A stretch of 64,000 bases of DNA, from the NCBI RefSeq assembly GCF_051148895.1, contig NZ_CP154625.1:3410001-3474000 (forward strand), read 5' to 3'. Below, piece after piece: positions 61,493 to 64,000 of the stretch. The DNA is from Terrisporobacter vanillatitrophus. GTDB taxonomy: Bacteria > Bacillota > Clostridia > Peptostreptococcales > Peptostreptococcaceae. The translations under genes were made by a program, and so were the position numbers. Numbering within the stretch: the first letter of the stretch is position 1; each line of letters begins with the position of its first letter. The notes under the pieces were generated by a model. It saw only the letters and a list, made by a program, of their open reading frames with translations, did no database searches and was not told the origin of the DNA.

Positions 61493-62552
61493 ATAGTATA
61501 TCTACTTTTTCTAATATATCATGCATAACTAATAATCCTAAGCAGAAGATTATTCCTAATATTCCTGCCACTTGTATACCCACAAATATTGCTATTATTG
61601 TAAGCAATGGACTTATTCCAACATTTACAGATACTAACTTTGGCTCTAATATTTGTCTAAGTATTGATAACGCTATAAATACTATTGATATTCCTATAGA
61701 AATAAAATAGTTTTCTATAACAAAGTAATAAATTATAACTGGAACAAATATTACAATTATACCTAAGAAAGGTATTAAGTCTAGTAAGGCTCCTATTACA
61801 GCTAAAGGTAATCCATAAGGAACCTTAAAAATTGAAAAACTTATCCATATAACTAAAAATGTAATGCTCATTAAAATTGTATATGCTTTTATATATCCTT
61901 TTATTGAACACATTATTTCATTTTTTACTCTACGTACTTTTATTTTTGTATCATCTGTAAAAATATTTAGAAAAGCATTTTCTATTTTATCAAAATCCTT
62001 AGCTATAAAATATGTAGACATAAATAATGTTATTATTATAAGTACTACTGTTGGCAACGATGTTGCTAAATCTATTATCTTAGCTAACATTGCCTTAGCT
62101 ATATCAGCAAGATTCTCGCCATAATTAGCTATTAACCCTTGAATATCTAAATTATTAGTAGATATTCCTTGGAAATAGTCAACGTATTTATCTAGATTAT
62201 TTACAAAATCATTTATCATAGTTCCAAAATATGAATAACTATTGCTATCTATATTATTCAAAAATGAAATTAGTTGCTGACTTCCTTTTACTAATAAAAA
62301 TGAAGCTAAAAATATAACTAAACCAACACCTAATAAACTTAAAAATAAAGTTGATATTCCTTTATTTATTTTAAATTTTCTTTTTAATTTTTCAGATATG
62401 GGATTTATAATAACTGCCAATAAACCTGCTATAAAAAACGGGGCTATATATCCAAAGGTTTTTACAATTAATAAAAATAGTAGTGAATATATAACGAAAA
62501 ATACGGCATTGTTTTTTAACTTATGTAAAAAGGATCTATTCAACACAGACAT
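61491..62552 (-). CDS. AI-2E/YtvI-family membrane protein
   Basis: 353 residues with about eight membrane segments (FFVIYSLLFLLIVKTFGYIA; LPTVVLIIITLFMSTYFIA; GLPLAVIGALLDLIPFLG). The PerM/AI-2E family includes the Bacillus sporulation protein YtvI, which has this length. Start taken at the third ATG, 9 bases after AAGGGA; two earlier ATGs crowd the ribosome site. The transported substrate is unknown. Confidence 0.8.
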   Translation of the reverse strand: MSVLNRSFLHKLKNNAVFFVIYSLLFLLIVKTFGYIAPFFIAGLLAVIINPISEKLKRKFKINKGISTLFLSLLGVGLVIFLASFLLVKGSQQLISFLNNIDSNSYSYFGTMINDFVNNLDKYVDYFQGISTNNLDIQGLIANYGENLADIAKAMLAKIIDLATSLPTVVLIIITLFMSTYFIAKDFDKIENAFLNIFTDDTKIKVRRVKNEIMCSIKGYIKAYTILMSITFLVIWISFSIFKVPYGLPLAVIGALLDLIPFLGIIVIFVPVIIYYFVIENYFISIGISIVFIALSILRQILEPKLVSVNVGISPLLTIIAIFVGIQVAGILGIIFCLGLLVMHDILEKVDIL

Positions 62553-62636
62553 ACACATCATTCCCTTCTATATCTTTGATTATATGCTCAATATAATTTT
62601 AATATACAAAAACTCATATTGTTCAAAATATAAATA

Positions 62637-62660
62637 AAACACTGTTTAGAACAGTGCTTT
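62637..62660 (-). terminator. terminator after the CNNM-type gene
   Basis: AAAGCACTGTT / AACAGTGTTTTATTT on the minus strand. Confidence 0.8.
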
Positions 62661-62665
62661 ATTTG

Positions 62666-63919
62666 TTATATCATTATTCTGATTTTCTTTATTCTATTTT
62701 TATCTACTGACTCTATATTAAATTTAACATGATCCACTTCTATAACTTCATTTTCCTCTGGTATGTGTTTGATATATCCTATGATATATCCACCTATAGA
62801 GTCAAATTCATCTGATTCTAAGTTAATATTTAAGATTTCGTTTACATCACTAATTTTAGTACTTCCTTCAACAAGGTATTCACTAGAACTAATTACTTGG
62901 ATTTCATCTTCTTCTTCATCGTATTCATCTTCAATGTCACCAACTATAACTTCTACTAAGTCTTCTATTGTTATTAAACCTGCTGTACCACCGTACTCAT
63001 CTACTACAATGGCCATTTGGCTTTTATCTTTTTTCATTTCCTCAAGAAGTTGCGTAATTTTCTTGAATTCATAAGTAAAGAAAGGATCTCTAACATATTC
63101 TTTTATATCAAAATTATCTATTTCATCATCGTTTAAGAATATTACATCTTTTATATTTAATATGCCTATAATATCATCAATTGTTTCTTCATATACAGGC
63201 ATCCTACTTATTTTTTCTGTTTTAAATAATTCTATTATTTCTTTATAGCTATCTTCTGTATCAATAGCTACAATATCAAGTCTTTGAACCATAGCTTCTT
63301 TTGCCTGCATATCACCAAATTCAAAAACATTATTGATTATTTCTCTTTCTTCTATTTCTAATAAGCCTTCTTCATGACTTACATTTACCATAGTTTTTAA
63401 CTCTTCTTCTGTAATAAATGGTCTTACACCATGATCATCTACACCAAGAAGTTTAAATATTATCTTTGTAATAACATTAAAAATTGCCACCACTGGTTTT
63501 AATATTATCATAAAAAATTTAATTGGTTTAGCCACCATTAATGCTACTTTTTCAGGAGTATTAGCTGATACAGTTTTTGGTGTTATCTCTCCAAAAACTA
63601 ATACTAATACAGTCATCAAAGCTGTAGCTATAGCCACACCTTGTGCTCCCCATATAGTTATAAATAATGAAGTAGATATAGATGTTGCTGCTATGTTAAC
63701 TATGTTATTTCCTATTAATATGGATGTAAGCAATCTATTTGAATCTTCTATTAAAGAACCTACTAATTTTGCGCCTCTAATTCCATCTTCCTTCATATGT
63801 CTTATTTTAATTCTGCTAAGTGACATTAATGCTGTCTCAGATGCAGAGAAAAATGCTGACCCTATTAACAAAATTACTAATAAAATTATTTGAAACAAAC
63901 TACCGGTCGAACTATCCAA
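62666..63919 (-). CDS. CNNM/CorC (HlyC)-family membrane protein
   Basis: 417 residues. DUF21/CNNM membrane domain with four segments (about 1-190; FQIILLVILLIGSAFFSASE, VLVFGEITPKTVSANTPE), two CBS domains (about 205-330; MVQRLDIVAI, ILNIKDVIFL, VDEYGGTAGLITIEDLVE) and a C-terminal CorC_HlyC domain (YLVEGSTKISDVNEILN). Probably a magnesium-linked transporter. Start TTG with GGAG upstream. Confidence 0.9.
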   Translation of the reverse strand: MDSSTGSLFQIILLVILLIGSAFFSASETALMSLSRIKIRHMKEDGIRGAKLVGSLIEDSNRLLTSILIGNNIVNIAATSISTSLFITIWGAQGVAIATALMTVLVLVFGEITPKTVSANTPEKVALMVAKPIKFFMIILKPVVAIFNVITKIIFKLLGVDDHGVRPFITEEELKTMVNVSHEEGLLEIEEREIINNVFEFGDMQAKEAMVQRLDIVAIDTEDSYKEIIELFKTEKISRMPVYEETIDDIIGILNIKDVIFLNDDEIDNFDIKEYVRDPFFTYEFKKITQLLEEMKKDKSQMAIVVDEYGGTAGLITIEDLVEVIVGDIEDEYDEEEDEIQVISSSEYLVEGSTKISDVNEILNINLESDEFDSIGGYIIGYIKHIPEENEVIEVDHVKFNIESVDKNRIKKIRIMI

Positions 63920-64000
63920 CCTTTACCACGCTCCTACTTGTATATTTTTATATTACTTAGTATTATAGCATAATTTAACATTATTTTAAATTAATAAATT

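Overview
The window is AT-rich, uses AGA and ATA codons heavily, and carries TPP and cobalamin riboswitches, many U-tract terminators, strong GGAGG ribosome sites and spore-type genes (CgeB-like glycosyltransferases, a YtvI-like permease, an Sps/Pse sugar pathway). This points to an endospore-forming member of the Clostridia, most like the Peptostreptococcaceae. I did not fix the species.

Layout. 1-12.8 kb: a polymorphic-toxin (Rhs/WapA-type) locus read leftwards. It holds one 3189-residue secreted Rhs protein with a Hint domain and a variable toxin tip, a candidate immunity gene, an orphan core-end/Hint/second-tip cassette with its own candidate immunity gene, and a third Rhs fragment that runs off the left edge. 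13-17 kb: a LysR-gene remnant, then a TPP-riboswitch operon (thiamine-binding protein, ThiX/ThiY/ThiZ pyrimidine-precursor ABC importer, TatD hydrolase). 17-20 kb: an AhpD-like gene divergent from an Lrp/AsnC regulator, then an intact IS256-family element (1473 bp, 8-bp target duplication) inserted at the U-tract of the terminator of an SH3b/3D cell-wall protein. 21-24.3 kb: a GltD-like flavoprotein and methionine gamma-lyase.

24.5-51 kb: a large surface-glycan region that I interpret as a spore-surface locus. It contains five short hydrophobic Trp/Cys-rich proteins (one of 58 residues), UDP-ManNAc dehydrogenase, three related structural proteins interleaved with two large CgeB-type glycosyltransferases, a rhamnosyltransferase-like enzyme, a nine-gene pseudaminic-acid-type operon (PseB, PseC, PseH, PseG, PseI, SpsF-type cytidylyltransferase, with an added deacetylase, formyltransferase and hexapeptide acyltransferase), three tandem paralogous glycan transferases, and an MBOAT/DHHW/SGNH/DUF4358 acylation operon. 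Several promoters here match the sigma-K pattern AC-N16/17-CATANNNTA. Two genes of the acylation operon appear to start at non-canonical codons (ATA and ATT).

51-57.3 kb: an acyl carrier protein, then two cobalamin-riboswitch-controlled BtuF/BtuC transporters. The second has an intact BtuD ATPase; the first keeps only a fused stub of its ATPase gene. 57.3-64 kb: ordinary housekeeping genes (NdpA-like protein, RluA-type pseudouridine synthase, YbaK-type deacylase, NAD kinase, YfcE-like phosphodiesterase, AI-2E/YtvI-like permease, CNNM/CorC-type membrane protein).
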